Shown: positions 7,890-15,100 of the stretch, one piece after another
Layout: each line of letters starts with the position of its first letter
How positions within the stretch are numbered: position 1 is the first letter of the stretch
DNA from: an uncultured Muribaculaceae bacterium
GTDB taxonomy: Bacteria; Bacteroidota; Bacteroidia; Bacteroidales; Muribaculaceae
Direction: 5' to 3'
NCBI GenBank assembly: GCA_910586975.1
Contig: CAJUKX010000045.1
Coordinates: 1 to 16,806, forward strand
DNA length: 16,806 nt
Translations under genes and position numbers: made by a program
Notes under the pieces: model-generated
What the model was told of the DNA's origin: nothing
The model's input: only the letters and a program-made list of their open reading frames with translations
Databases searched by the model: none

Positions 7890-9079
7890 AATCAATCCGC
7901 CGCTTCATAATAATTCTTGCTTGGTTGTTGACGATGCCATTCATTGCTTCGGCGCAGAGCGATACCATAGTGTCGCTCATAACCTGCGCACCCGGCTCGG
8001 ATATTTATGAGCTTGAGGGGCATACGGCTTTGCGCATACGTTCGCCAAGGTTTGATGTTGCGGTAAGTTACGGAGTATTTGATTTCAACTCGCCAAATTT
8101 TGTATATCGTTTTGTCAAGGGCGAGACTGACTACATGTGTGCAGCTATCCCATGGCAGATATTTGTGGAAGGGTATAAGGCCGACGGTCGCAGGGTGGTG
8201 GAACAGGTGCTTGACCTCGACTCCGCTCAAACCCGCAAGCTCGTGGAGCTTGTAGATAATAATCTGCTGCCGCAAAACCGAGTTTACAGATACAATTATG
8301 TAAAAGACAATTGCGCTACCCGTCCGCTCAGTATCATAGAGCAGGCCATGGGCGACAGTATACGGCTTGCCCCTGTTGATTTCGATACACGCTCATACAC
8401 TGCAAGTTTCCGTGATGTGATGCGCCATTATCACCGCAATTACCCGTGGTATCAGTTTGGTATCGACCTGGCCTTAGGCTCGGGAATAGACTATCCAATA
8501 AGCAACCGCGAGTATGTCTTTGCTCCAGTGCTGTTGGAGCAGCAGATGACAGAAGCCACTGCCGGCGGTAATAAAATAGTGAAGGGCACAGAAGTAATCG
8601 TAGGCGATGACAGCTGGGACTGTGTAGACAGTGCGACGCCCTTTTTCCTCACTCCCATGTTTGTAGGGTGGGTGGTGTTTGCACTTCTGCTGTGGGCTAC
8701 CGTATGCGACAATCGTCGCGGTCGTGTAAGCCGATGGATTGATGCCACATACTTCGGAGTGCTGGGTCTTGCAGGCCTGCTCATAACATACCTTGTATTT
8801 ATTTCAGTTCACGAAGCTACCTCTCCCAACTATCTTATAATATGGTTGAACCCCTTCTGCCTTATCCCCACCATTTTTATTTGGTTAAAAAAGTGCAAGA
8901 TTGTGGTTTTATCATACCAAATTATTAACTTTGCAGCAGTTTTGATATTGAGCCTTGTATGGCTTTGGTTGCCCCAGAGTGCCAATGCGGCATTTTTGCC
9001 TTTCGTGTTAGGCGATATGCTCCGATCGGCCAGCTATATCAAACTGAATTTTCCAAAGGTTGCAAACCACGGTAAATAA
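7886..9079 (+). CDS. lnb: DUF4105 membrane protein, Lnb-type lipoprotein N-acyltransferase
   Basis: A 397-residue exported membrane protein. The signal peptide (1-23) ends in ASA, followed by a periplasmic DUF4105 (Lnb N-terminal) domain of about 24-245 and four or five C-terminal membrane segments (about 253-274, 286-308, 316-334, 339-362, and perhaps 368-385). H46 in EGHTALRI and C143 in YVKDNCATRP are the invariant-looking pair expected in a Cys-based acyl transfer centre. The family was recently linked to lipoprotein N-acylation in Bacteroides (Lnb), which lack the classical Lnt; I apply that by family resemblance. It would add the third acyl chain to lipoproteins such as the GldH protein of this same operon. 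The gene overlaps queE by 4 nt and ends 1 nt before the phosphatase-like gene. Confidence 0.8.
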   Translation: MKSIRRFIIILAWLLTMPFIASAQSDTIVSLITCAPGSDIYELEGHTALRIRSPRFDVAVSYGVFDFNSPNFVYRFVKGETDYMCAAIPWQIFVEGYKADGRRVVEQVLDLDSAQTRKLVELVDNNLLPQNRVYRYNYVKDNCATRPLSIIEQAMGDSIRLAPVDFDTRSYTASFRDVMRHYHRNYPWYQFGIDLALGSGIDYPISNREYVFAPVLLEQQMTEATAGGNKIVKGTEVIVGDDSWDCVDSATPFFLTPMFVGWVVFALLLWATVCDNRRGRVSRWIDATYFGVLGLAGLLITYLVFISVHEATSPNYLIIWLNPFCLIPTIFIWLKKCKIVVLSYQIINFAAVLILSLVWLWLPQSANAAFLPFVLGDMLRSASYIKLNFPKVANHGK

Positions 9080-9080
9080 A

Positions 9081-10700
9081 ATGAAAAACAAGCTGAAAAA
9101 CTCACGTTATACTATGCCCGGCATATTTCTGGCTCTGATTACATCAGTAGTCAGCATGGCCATGCCCGTATCGGCGGGGGTAAGACCGCAGCTTGTTGTA
9201 GGAGTTGTCATCGATGGGCTCGACAAGCAGTATCTTGATATGCTGCGCGAGCAGTTCGGAAACGACGGCTTCAACCGTCTCATGCGCGATGGTGTGGTGA
9301 TACCGCATGCCGACTATGGCTCTACGGTAGACGCTACAGCTGCCACAGCCATGATTGCCACCGGCGCTTCGCCCTCTACCACAGGTATAAGCGGCGTAAA
9401 TATCTATGACCGCGAGGCTCGACGCCTTGTACAGGCGCTCAACGACCCCCAGGCCATAGGAAACTTCACCACTCAGACATTCTCGCCGCGCTCGCTCGCG
9501 GTAAGCACCCTTGCCGATGAAATCCGTATAGCCGGAGGAGGCGTTTCAAGGGTCATAGCCATAGCGCCCGAGCCTACTCAGGCGGTAATACTTGCCGGCC
9601 ACACCGGTAATTCGGCTCTATGGATCGATGATAAGACAGGCTATTGGGCTACATCCACGTATTACAAAGACCTGCCCACGTCGGTTACTTATCGCAACAG
9701 ACTCAAACCCCTGCCAAGCAGGCTCGACACCATGCAGTGGACCCCGCTCAAGCCTGCCGAGGCATACGTGGGTCTGCCCGATCACATCACCCACTATCCG
9801 TTCCGCTACACCTTCCCCCGAGGAAACGTGGACCGCTATGCCATGTTTGTAAATTCGCCCAAGGTAAATACCGAGGTTACCGACATTGCAGGCGATATAG
9901 TGGACGAACTCAAACTCGGTCGCCCTGCCGATGGTGTTGATATGCTCAATGTGACATACACATTGCAACCATATATATACAGCAATACCGGCGAGAACCG
10001 GTACGAGTTGATAGACAGTTATCTGCGGCTCGACCGCGAGCTGGCACGCCTTTTTGCGAAAGTGGAAAGCGTGGCCGGTCCGGGCAACACTGTGTTTTTT
10101 GTGGCAGCAACGCCGCCCTCGGGTCGTTCGCGTCGCGATGATGAACGCTGGAATATACCTTACGGCGAGTTTTCGACAAAGAAAGCCAAGAGCCTGCTCA
10201 ATATGTATCTCATGGCCAAGTTTGGCAATGGCGAGTGGGTAAACGGATTCTATAACAACCAATTTTTCCTTAATAACAAGCTCATAGACGAGCGTCATCT
10301 CGACGCAGCCAATGTGCGCCTCGAAGCAGCCGCTTTCCTTGAACGGATGAGCGGAGTAGACCGCGTGTTTACCATAGATGAGATTCTGTCGGGTCGTGGA
10401 GATGCGTATTACGAAGCTCTGCAAAGAAACAATCATGCCAATTCGAGCGGCGATTTATTTGTGGAGGTAGCACCCGGTTGGGAAACTGTAGATGATATCC
10501 TGGTACCTGCATCGGAGAAACGGGTTCATTATGTGAAGCGGCTTGCACCGGCAACTGCTCCATTGTTCATAATGGCTCCTGATGTAGATGCCCGCACCAT
10601 AGACACACCTGTAGACATACGTGTGGTGGCACCCACCATCACCCGTCTGTTGCGCATACGCAGCCCCAATGCCGCATCGTTTGCGGGTCTGGAGCTGTAA
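9081..10700 (+). CDS. Exported alkaline-phosphatase-superfamily protein, probably catalytically degenerate
   Basis: A 539-residue periplasmic protein with a signal peptide (about 1-32, ending VSA) and the overall layout of PafA-type alkaline phosphatases (PafA about 546). Family landmarks remain: VIDGLD with D45, ATGASPSTTGI, GVNIYDR with N107, AGHTGNSALW, the DSYLRLDRELARLF helix, and H483. Most of the active site is changed by my manual comparison. The nucleophile Thr falls at A85 (D84 and T86 flank it), the Lys/Arg pair is E164/T166, the metal ligands Asp and His of the DYxGH motif are Q296 and Y300, and the DH of TADHG is T344-P345. It is therefore probably a pseudoenzyme or binding protein. 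ATG 9081 is preferred to an upstream TTG at 9060 inside lnb. It is the last gene of the operon. Confidence 0.78.
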   Translation: MKNKLKNSRYTMPGIFLALITSVVSMAMPVSAGVRPQLVVGVVIDGLDKQYLDMLREQFGNDGFNRLMRDGVVIPHADYGSTVDATAATAMIATGASPSTTGISGVNIYDREARRLVQALNDPQAIGNFTTQTFSPRSLAVSTLADEIRIAGGGVSRVIAIAPEPTQAVILAGHTGNSALWIDDKTGYWATSTYYKDLPTSVTYRNRLKPLPSRLDTMQWTPLKPAEAYVGLPDHITHYPFRYTFPRGNVDRYAMFVNSPKVNTEVTDIAGDIVDELKLGRPADGVDMLNVTYTLQPYIYSNTGENRYELIDSYLRLDRELARLFAKVESVAGPGNTVFFVAATPPSGRSRRDDERWNIPYGEFSTKKAKSLLNMYLMAKFGNGEWVNGFYNNQFFLNNKLIDERHLDAANVRLEAAAFLERMSGVDRVFTIDEILSGRGDAYYEALQRNNHANSSGDLFVEVAPGWETVDDILVPASEKRVHYVKRLAPATAPLFIMAPDVDARTIDTPVDIRVVAPTITRLLRIRSPNAASFAGLEL

Positions 10701-10743
10701 AAACCTTGCCACACTTTTTTACTTCCGGATTCAGTTTTTAATT

Positions 10744-10766
10744 TTCAGAGTAAAAACCGCTCTGAA
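10744..10766. other. Small hairpin after the phosphatase-like gene
   Basis: TTCAGAG (10744-10750) and CTCTGAA (10760-10766) form a 7-bp perfect stem with a 9-nt loop, about 45 nt after the stop codon. No T tract follows, so it is a weak terminator or a 3'-end protecting structure rather than a classical intrinsic terminator. Confidence 0.4.
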
Positions 10767-10835
10767 TACGTGGCCAAGTTAAATCCAATCCAAGACAAAT
10801 TTACAAAAATACGTATTGAATTTTTTATAAGAATT

Positions 10836-10854
10836 GCCGCCTATAGCGGGCGGT
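10836..10854. other. G+C-rich hairpin in the secA upstream region
   Basis: CCGCC (10837-10841) pairs with GGCGG (10849-10853), with a flanking G-T pair, around a 7-nt loop. It stands out in very A+T-rich surroundings. It lies upstream of the secA -7 box, so it is outside the likely secA transcript. It may end readthrough from the operon, or may be a protein-binding site. Confidence 0.35.
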
Positions 10855-10909
10855 GTATCTCGTAAAACTATTTTATACGCTCTATTTAAGAAAATTAATT
10901 AAATTTTCG

Positions 10910-10917
10910 TAAATTTG
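10910..10917 (+). promoter_or_regulatory. secA -7 promoter box (TAnnTTTG)
   Basis: TAAATTTG is an exact match to the Bacteroidota -7 consensus, 32 nt before the secA ATG, predicting a leader of roughly 25-30 nt. A perfect TTTG -33 element is lacking; TTTA at 10885-10888 is the closest at suitable spacing (21 nt). Confidence 0.65.
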
Positions 10918-10949
10918 CAAAAATCAAGAAAAAACAAATAAAACACTAT

Positions 10950-13900
10950 ATGTCACTCGAATCATTCCTTAAAAGCATTTTTGGCTCGAAAGCCGAACGC
11001 GACCGTAAGAAATATCTCGACTATGTGGAGAAAAACATAACTCCGCTCAAGCCCGAGATGGCCGCCCTTAGCAACGATGAGCTGCGTCAGCGTGTAGCTG
11101 ACATTCGCGCCGATATACATGGCGCCATCAAAGCCGATGAAGACCGTATAAAGGAGCTTAAGGCTGAGATAGAAACACTGCCGCTTGACAAACGTCAGCC
11201 CCTGTGGGAAGAAATTGACCAACTTGAAAAGAATATCAAGGATACTCTGGAGGTTAAACTCGACGAACACCTCCCTGTGGTTTTCGCCGCAATGCGCGAC
11301 ACTGCCCGTCGATTTGCACAGAATGAGACAATCGAAGTAAGCGCCACCGACCTCGACCGTGAATTTGCCGGCCGCGGATGCGACTTCCTTACCATTGAAG
11401 GCGACAAGGCCATATACAAGAACCATTGGCTTGCCGGCGGTAATGAAGTTACCTGGGATATGGAACACTACGATGTGCAGATGGTGGGCGGTAAGGTGCT
11501 CAATGAAGGTAAGATTGCTGAAATGGCCACCGGTGAAGGTAAAACCCTTGTGGCTACCCTGCCCGTTTTCCTGCGCTCGCTCACCGGCCGCGGTGTGCAC
11601 GTGGTTACTGTGAACGATTACCTGGCCAAGCGTGACTCGGAGTGGATGGGTCCCATCTACCAGTTCCTTGGTTCTACAATCGACTGTATCGACAAGCATC
11701 AGCCTAACACAGCTGCCCGTCGCGCTGCATACAACTGCGACATCACTTACGGTACAAACAACGAGTTCGGTTTCGACTATCTTCGCGATAACATGGCCAT
11801 GGCTCCCGAAGACATGGTACAGCGCTCGCACTATTATGCAATTGTCGATGAGGTCGACTCCGTGCTTATCGACGATGCCCGTACACCGCTCATCATCTCA
11901 GGTCCCGTACCCAAAGGTGAGGAACAGTACTTCAATGAATATAAGTACAATGTAGAGAAGGTGGTTGAGGCTCAGCGCCGTCTGATCAACAAAATTCTGG
12001 CTGAAGCCAAAGCCAAGATTGCGTCCGAGGACAAGGAGGTTCAGAAAGAAGGTGCATTGCTCCTGTTCAGAGCTTACAAAGGTCTGCCCAAATACGGCGC
12101 CCTCATCAAGTTCCTGAGCCAGGAAGGTATGAAGACCCTTCTGCTCGAAACCGAAGCTCACTATCTGCAGGACAATGCCCGCGAAATGCCCATAGTGACA
12201 GACCCGCTGTACTTCGTAATTGACGAAAAGAACCGCTCGGTTGAACTTACCGACAAGGGTCTGGATGAGCTTACCGGCAAAATTGACGATCCCAATTTCT
12301 TTGTGCTGCCCGACATCGCCGGCCAGCTCTCAGAACTGGAACACATAGCCGACAAGGAAGAACGTCAGAACAAAAAAGACGAGCTTATGGCCGACTATGC
12401 CGTGAAGGCCGAGCGCGTACATACCGTGACACAGCTTCTGAAGGCATATACCCTCTTTGAACGCGAGGTCGAATATGTAATCGACGACAATAAGGTGAAA
12501 ATCGTAGACGAGCAGACCGGCCGTATCATGGAAGGTCGCCGCTACAGCGACGGTCTTCACCAGGCCATCGAGGCCAAGGAAGGTGTGAAGGTTGAGGCCG
12601 CCACACAGACCTTCGCTACAATCACCCTGCAGAACTACTTCCGCATGTATCACAAGCTGGCCGGTATGACCGGTACTGCTGAAACAGAAGCCGGTGAATT
12701 CTGGGATGTGTACAAGCTCGAAATCGTGACTATTCCCACCAACCGTCCGGTTGCACGTATAGACATGAACGACCGCGTGTACAAGACCAAGAAAGAGAAA
12801 TACGCAGCCGTGATTGCCGAAATCGAGCGTCTGCATGCCATAGGCCGTCCGGTGCTCGTGGGTACCACTTCGGTTGAAATCTCAGAATTGCTCAGCCGAA
12901 TGCTCGATATGCGTAAGATCAAGCATCAGGTACTTAACGCCAAACTGCACCAGCGTGAAGCCGAAATCGTGGCTCTTGCCGGTCTGCCCGGTGCCGTGAC
13001 CATTGCCACCAACATGGCCGGCCGTGGTACCGACATCAAGCTTCCCGCCGAGGTCAAGGCCATGCAGGATATGGAAATCGTGAAAGACAAGGGCATAGGC
13101 GGTCTGGCCATCATCGGTACCGAACGCCACGAAAGCCGTCGTGTCGACCGTCAGCTCCGCGGACGTGCCGGCCGTCAGGGCGACCCGGGTTCTTCGGTAT
13201 TCTTCGTATCGTTTGAAGACCAGCTGATGCGTCTTTTCGCCACCGACCGTGTGATGAAACTCCTCGACACACTCGGCTACCAGGAAGGTGATGTGATCGA
13301 GCACAAGATGGTAAACAACGCCATAGAGAAGGCTCAGCGCCGCGTTGAAGAAAACAACTTCGGTATACGTAAGCGTCTTGTGGAATACGATGACGTGATG
13401 AACAAGCAGCGCAACTATATCTACACCCGTCGTCAGCACGCCCTCAAGGGTGAACGCCTCGGTATAGATATCGCCAACATGATATACGACAGCGTGGAAG
13501 CTCTGGTTGATCAGTTCGACAACGCTATCGACTATCCCGCAATGGCTCTCGAAATCTACCGCATCTTTGCCATCGAACCTCCGTTCGACGAGAAGCAGTA
13601 TAGCAGCCTCTCGCGCCAGGAACGTGTAGATGCCCTGCACGATGCCGCAATGGAAGCCCTCAACCGCAAGGACGACCGCATACGCGAGATCGCACTTCCC
13701 GTTATCAAGAGCATCCTCGAGAACAATGACTACCGTGGCAAGATCATAGTTCCCGTAAGCGATGGCAAACGCCAGTTCAACCTGCGCATCGACCTTGAGG
13801 AAGCTATGGCTACCGAAGGCCGTTGCATAATCAAGGAATGGCAGAAAGCTCTCTCGCTCGTCACCATCGACGATATGTGGATGAATCATCTGCGCGAGCT

Positions 13901-14405
13901 CGACCAGCTGCGTCAGTCAGTGCAGAATGCTTCATACGAGCAGAAAGATCCACTGGTGATTTACAAGGTAGAGGCATTCAACCTGTTCCAGGATATGCTC
14001 GGACGTCTCAACGCCAAGATGGTAAGCGCCCTGATGCGCGCCCACATCCCCGTGCGCGAAGCCGCCACTACCTCAGCTCCACAGCCTCAGCAGCATAATG
14101 TGGAAACAGAGGTGAATACAGCCACCGAGACCTCAGAGCCTGAACCCGAACCTCAGCCTCAGCCCAAGCCGAAACCTGCTCCCGAGCTTAAAGAAGCCGG
14201 ACCCGAAATGCCTCACAAGTACAATTACAGCGCTACTAAGGCTTCTGTACCGGGCGAGGACGAAAAACGTGCTGCAGCATCAGCACCCCAGGGCGAGGTT
14301 AGACGCACTTCTCCCATCAAGTCAGGTCCCAAAGTAGGCCGCAATGATCCCTGCCCATGCGGTTCGGGCAAAAAATACAAGAACTGCCATGGTAAGAATC
14401 AATAA
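10950..14405 (+). CDS. secA: Preprotein translocase ATPase SecA, long Bacteroidota form
   Basis: An 1151-residue SecA (E. coli about 901) that drives preproteins through SecYEG using ATP at the inner membrane. Walker A is MATGEGKT (192-199) and Walker B/DEAD is DEVD (300-303), followed by DDARTPLI. Later come the TGTAETEA motif and the helicase domain with TNMAGRGTDIKL and QLRGRAGRQGDPG. The extra length lies in an N-terminal insertion (about 60-170) before Walker A, an insertion after ISGPV (about 320-440), and a Pro/Glu/Gln/Lys-rich linker (about 1055-1128). The C-terminal zinc finger has C1135, C1137, C1146 and H1147, which bind SecB or ribosomes in other bacteria. These insertions are usual for the phylum. 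It has its own promoter box and terminator. Confidence 0.98.
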   Translation: MSLESFLKSIFGSKAERDRKKYLDYVEKNITPLKPEMAALSNDELRQRVADIRADIHGAIKADEDRIKELKAEIETLPLDKRQPLWEEIDQLEKNIKDTLEVKLDEHLPVVFAAMRDTARRFAQNETIEVSATDLDREFAGRGCDFLTIEGDKAIYKNHWLAGGNEVTWDMEHYDVQMVGGKVLNEGKIAEMATGEGKTLVATLPVFLRSLTGRGVHVVTVNDYLAKRDSEWMGPIYQFLGSTIDCIDKHQPNTAARRAAYNCDITYGTNNEFGFDYLRDNMAMAPEDMVQRSHYYAIVDEVDSVLIDDARTPLIISGPVPKGEEQYFNEYKYNVEKVVEAQRRLINKILAEAKAKIASEDKEVQKEGALLLFRAYKGLPKYGALIKFLSQEGMKTLLLETEAHYLQDNAREMPIVTDPLYFVIDEKNRSVELTDKGLDELTGKIDDPNFFVLPDIAGQLSELEHIADKEERQNKKDELMADYAVKAERVHTVTQLLKAYTLFEREVEYVIDDNKVKIVDEQTGRIMEGRRYSDGLHQAIEAKEGVKVEAATQTFATITLQNYFRMYHKLAGMTGTAETEAGEFWDVYKLEIVTIPTNRPVARIDMNDRVYKTKKEKYAAVIAEIERLHAIGRPVLVGTTSVEISELLSRMLDMRKIKHQVLNAKLHQREAEIVALAGLPGAVTIATNMAGRGTDIKLPAEVKAMQDMEIVKDKGIGGLAIIGTERHESRRVDRQLRGRAGRQGDPGSSVFFVSFEDQLMRLFATDRVMKLLDTLGYQEGDVIEHKMVNNAIEKAQRRVEENNFGIRKRLVEYDDVMNKQRNYIYTRRQHALKGERLGIDIANMIYDSVEALVDQFDNAIDYPAMALEIYRIFAIEPPFDEKQYSSLSRQERVDALHDAAMEALNRKDDRIREIALPVIKSILENNDYRGKIIVPVSDGKRQFNLRIDLEEAMATEGRCIIKEWQKALSLVTIDDMWMNHLRELDQLRQSVQNASYEQKDPLVIYKVEAFNLFQDMLGRLNAKMVSALMRAHIPVREAATTSAPQPQQHNVETEVNTATETSEPEPEPQPQPKPKPAPELKEAGPEMPHKYNYSATKASVPGEDEKRAAASAPQGEVRRTSPIKSGPKVGRNDPCPCGSGKKYKNCHGKNQ

Positions 14406-14443
14406 TTTGTTAAATCGCCAATTAACGACTTATAAATAATCTT

Positions 14444-14480
14444 AATGTCCGCACCATCGGTGCGGACATTTGTTTTTATT
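14444..14480 (+). terminator. Intrinsic terminator of secA
   Basis: TGTCCGCACC and GGTGCGGACA form an 11-13 bp perfect stem with a 3-nt loop (ATC, 14456-14458), followed directly by a T-rich run (14469-14480). It starts about 39 nt after the secA stop and separates secA from the sigma-factor gene. Confidence 0.92.
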
Positions 14481-14514
14481 GTAGGTCGTAAAGAGTTTTC
14501 GGCCTTGAAACACC

Positions 14515-14522
14515 TATGTTTA
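14515..14522 (+). promoter_or_regulatory. Weak -7-like box before the sigma-factor gene
   Basis: TATGTTTA differs from TAnnTTTG only at the last base and lies 24 nt before the ATG at 14539. Since a strong terminator separates this gene from secA, a promoter is required somewhere in 14481-14538. A second similar box (TAACTTTA, 14532-14539) would only make sense with the later ATG at 14548. Confidence 0.3.
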
Positions 14523-14538
14523 TTCACTTGATAACTTT

Positions 14539-15057
14539 ATGCAGACTATGTTAAATAAAACTTTTGAAGCAAAGTTACTTGCAGTACAAGATAATCTACT
14601 CAACTTCGCGTATCTACTCACCTCAAACCATGATGACGCTTATGACCTCTTGCAGGACACTACACTGAAAGTGCTCGACAATGAGGAAAAATATGTCGAT
14701 AATGTCAACTTCAAGGGTTGGGTGTTTACCATAATGCGCAATATCTTCATAAACAATTACCGCAAGGCCGTGCGAGCCAATACGGTGATTGACCGCACCG
14801 AGGATCTGTATCACCTGTCGATGCCGCAGAACAGCGGATTCGAGACACCCGAGGGGGCTATAGCATCAAAGGAGATTCATGCCATAATAGATTCATTTAC
14901 CGACGATCTCAGGGTGCCGTTCTCAATGCACCTTGCAGGATATAAATATGCCGAGATTTCCGAAGCCACGGGTATACCGCTCGGCACCATCAAAAGCCGA
15001 ATATTCTTTGCACGCAAACGTCTGCAGAACGAGCTGCGCGACTATCGTGCGGACTGA
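14539..15057 (+). CDS. ECF-type sigma-70 family RNA polymerase sigma factor
   Basis: A 172-residue sigma factor with only regions 2 and 4. Region 2 (about 20-78) includes NFAYLLTSNHDDAYDLLQDT and the -10-recognition part FKGWVFTIMRNIFINNYRK. Region 4 (about 110-168) carries the helix-turn-helix KYAEISEATGIPLGTIKSRI and the ending ARKRLQNEL. It directs RNA polymerase to a regulon that cannot be predicted from here. No anti-sigma gene is adjacent: secA lies behind a terminator upstream and rmuC faces it downstream. It may therefore be controlled at the level of its own transcription or by a distant partner. The start could be ATG 14539 or 14548. Confidence 0.9.
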   Translation: MQTMLNKTFEAKLLAVQDNLLNFAYLLTSNHDDAYDLLQDTTLKVLDNEEKYVDNVNFKGWVFTIMRNIFINNYRKAVRANTVIDRTEDLYHLSMPQNSGFETPEGAIASKEIHAIIDSFTDDLRVPFSMHLAGYKYAEISEATGIPLGTIKSRIFFARKRLQNELRDYRAD

Positions 15058-15070
15058 TATATAAAGTGAC

Positions 15071-15100
15071 CGGCGCTAAGGCAGCAATGCTTCGGCGCCG
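15071..15100. terminator. Hairpin between converging genes, possible bidirectional terminator
   Basis: CGGCGC (15071-15076) pairs with GCGCCG (15095-15100), with an inner AAG/CTT stem (15078-15080 with 15090-15092). It covers the last codons of rmuC and lies 13 nt beyond the sigma-factor stop. The flanks are only modestly T-rich (CACTTTATATA reading out of rmuC), so terminator function is tentative. Confidence 0.4.

Noticed and set aside
9060..9080. TTG start for the phosphatase-like gene
   Set aside because: The ATG at 9081 directly precedes a normal signal peptide and sits 1 nt after the lnb stop; TTG would extend into lnb.
9618..10436. Minus-strand open frame of 272 codons opposite the phosphatase-like gene
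   Set aside because: No recognisable domain, no promoter or start context; likely a shadow of the + strand gene.
12882..13889. Long minus-strand open frame of 335 codons opposite secA
   Set aside because: It lies antisense to strongly conserved SecA motifs and its protein looks like no known family; it reflects codon bias of secA.
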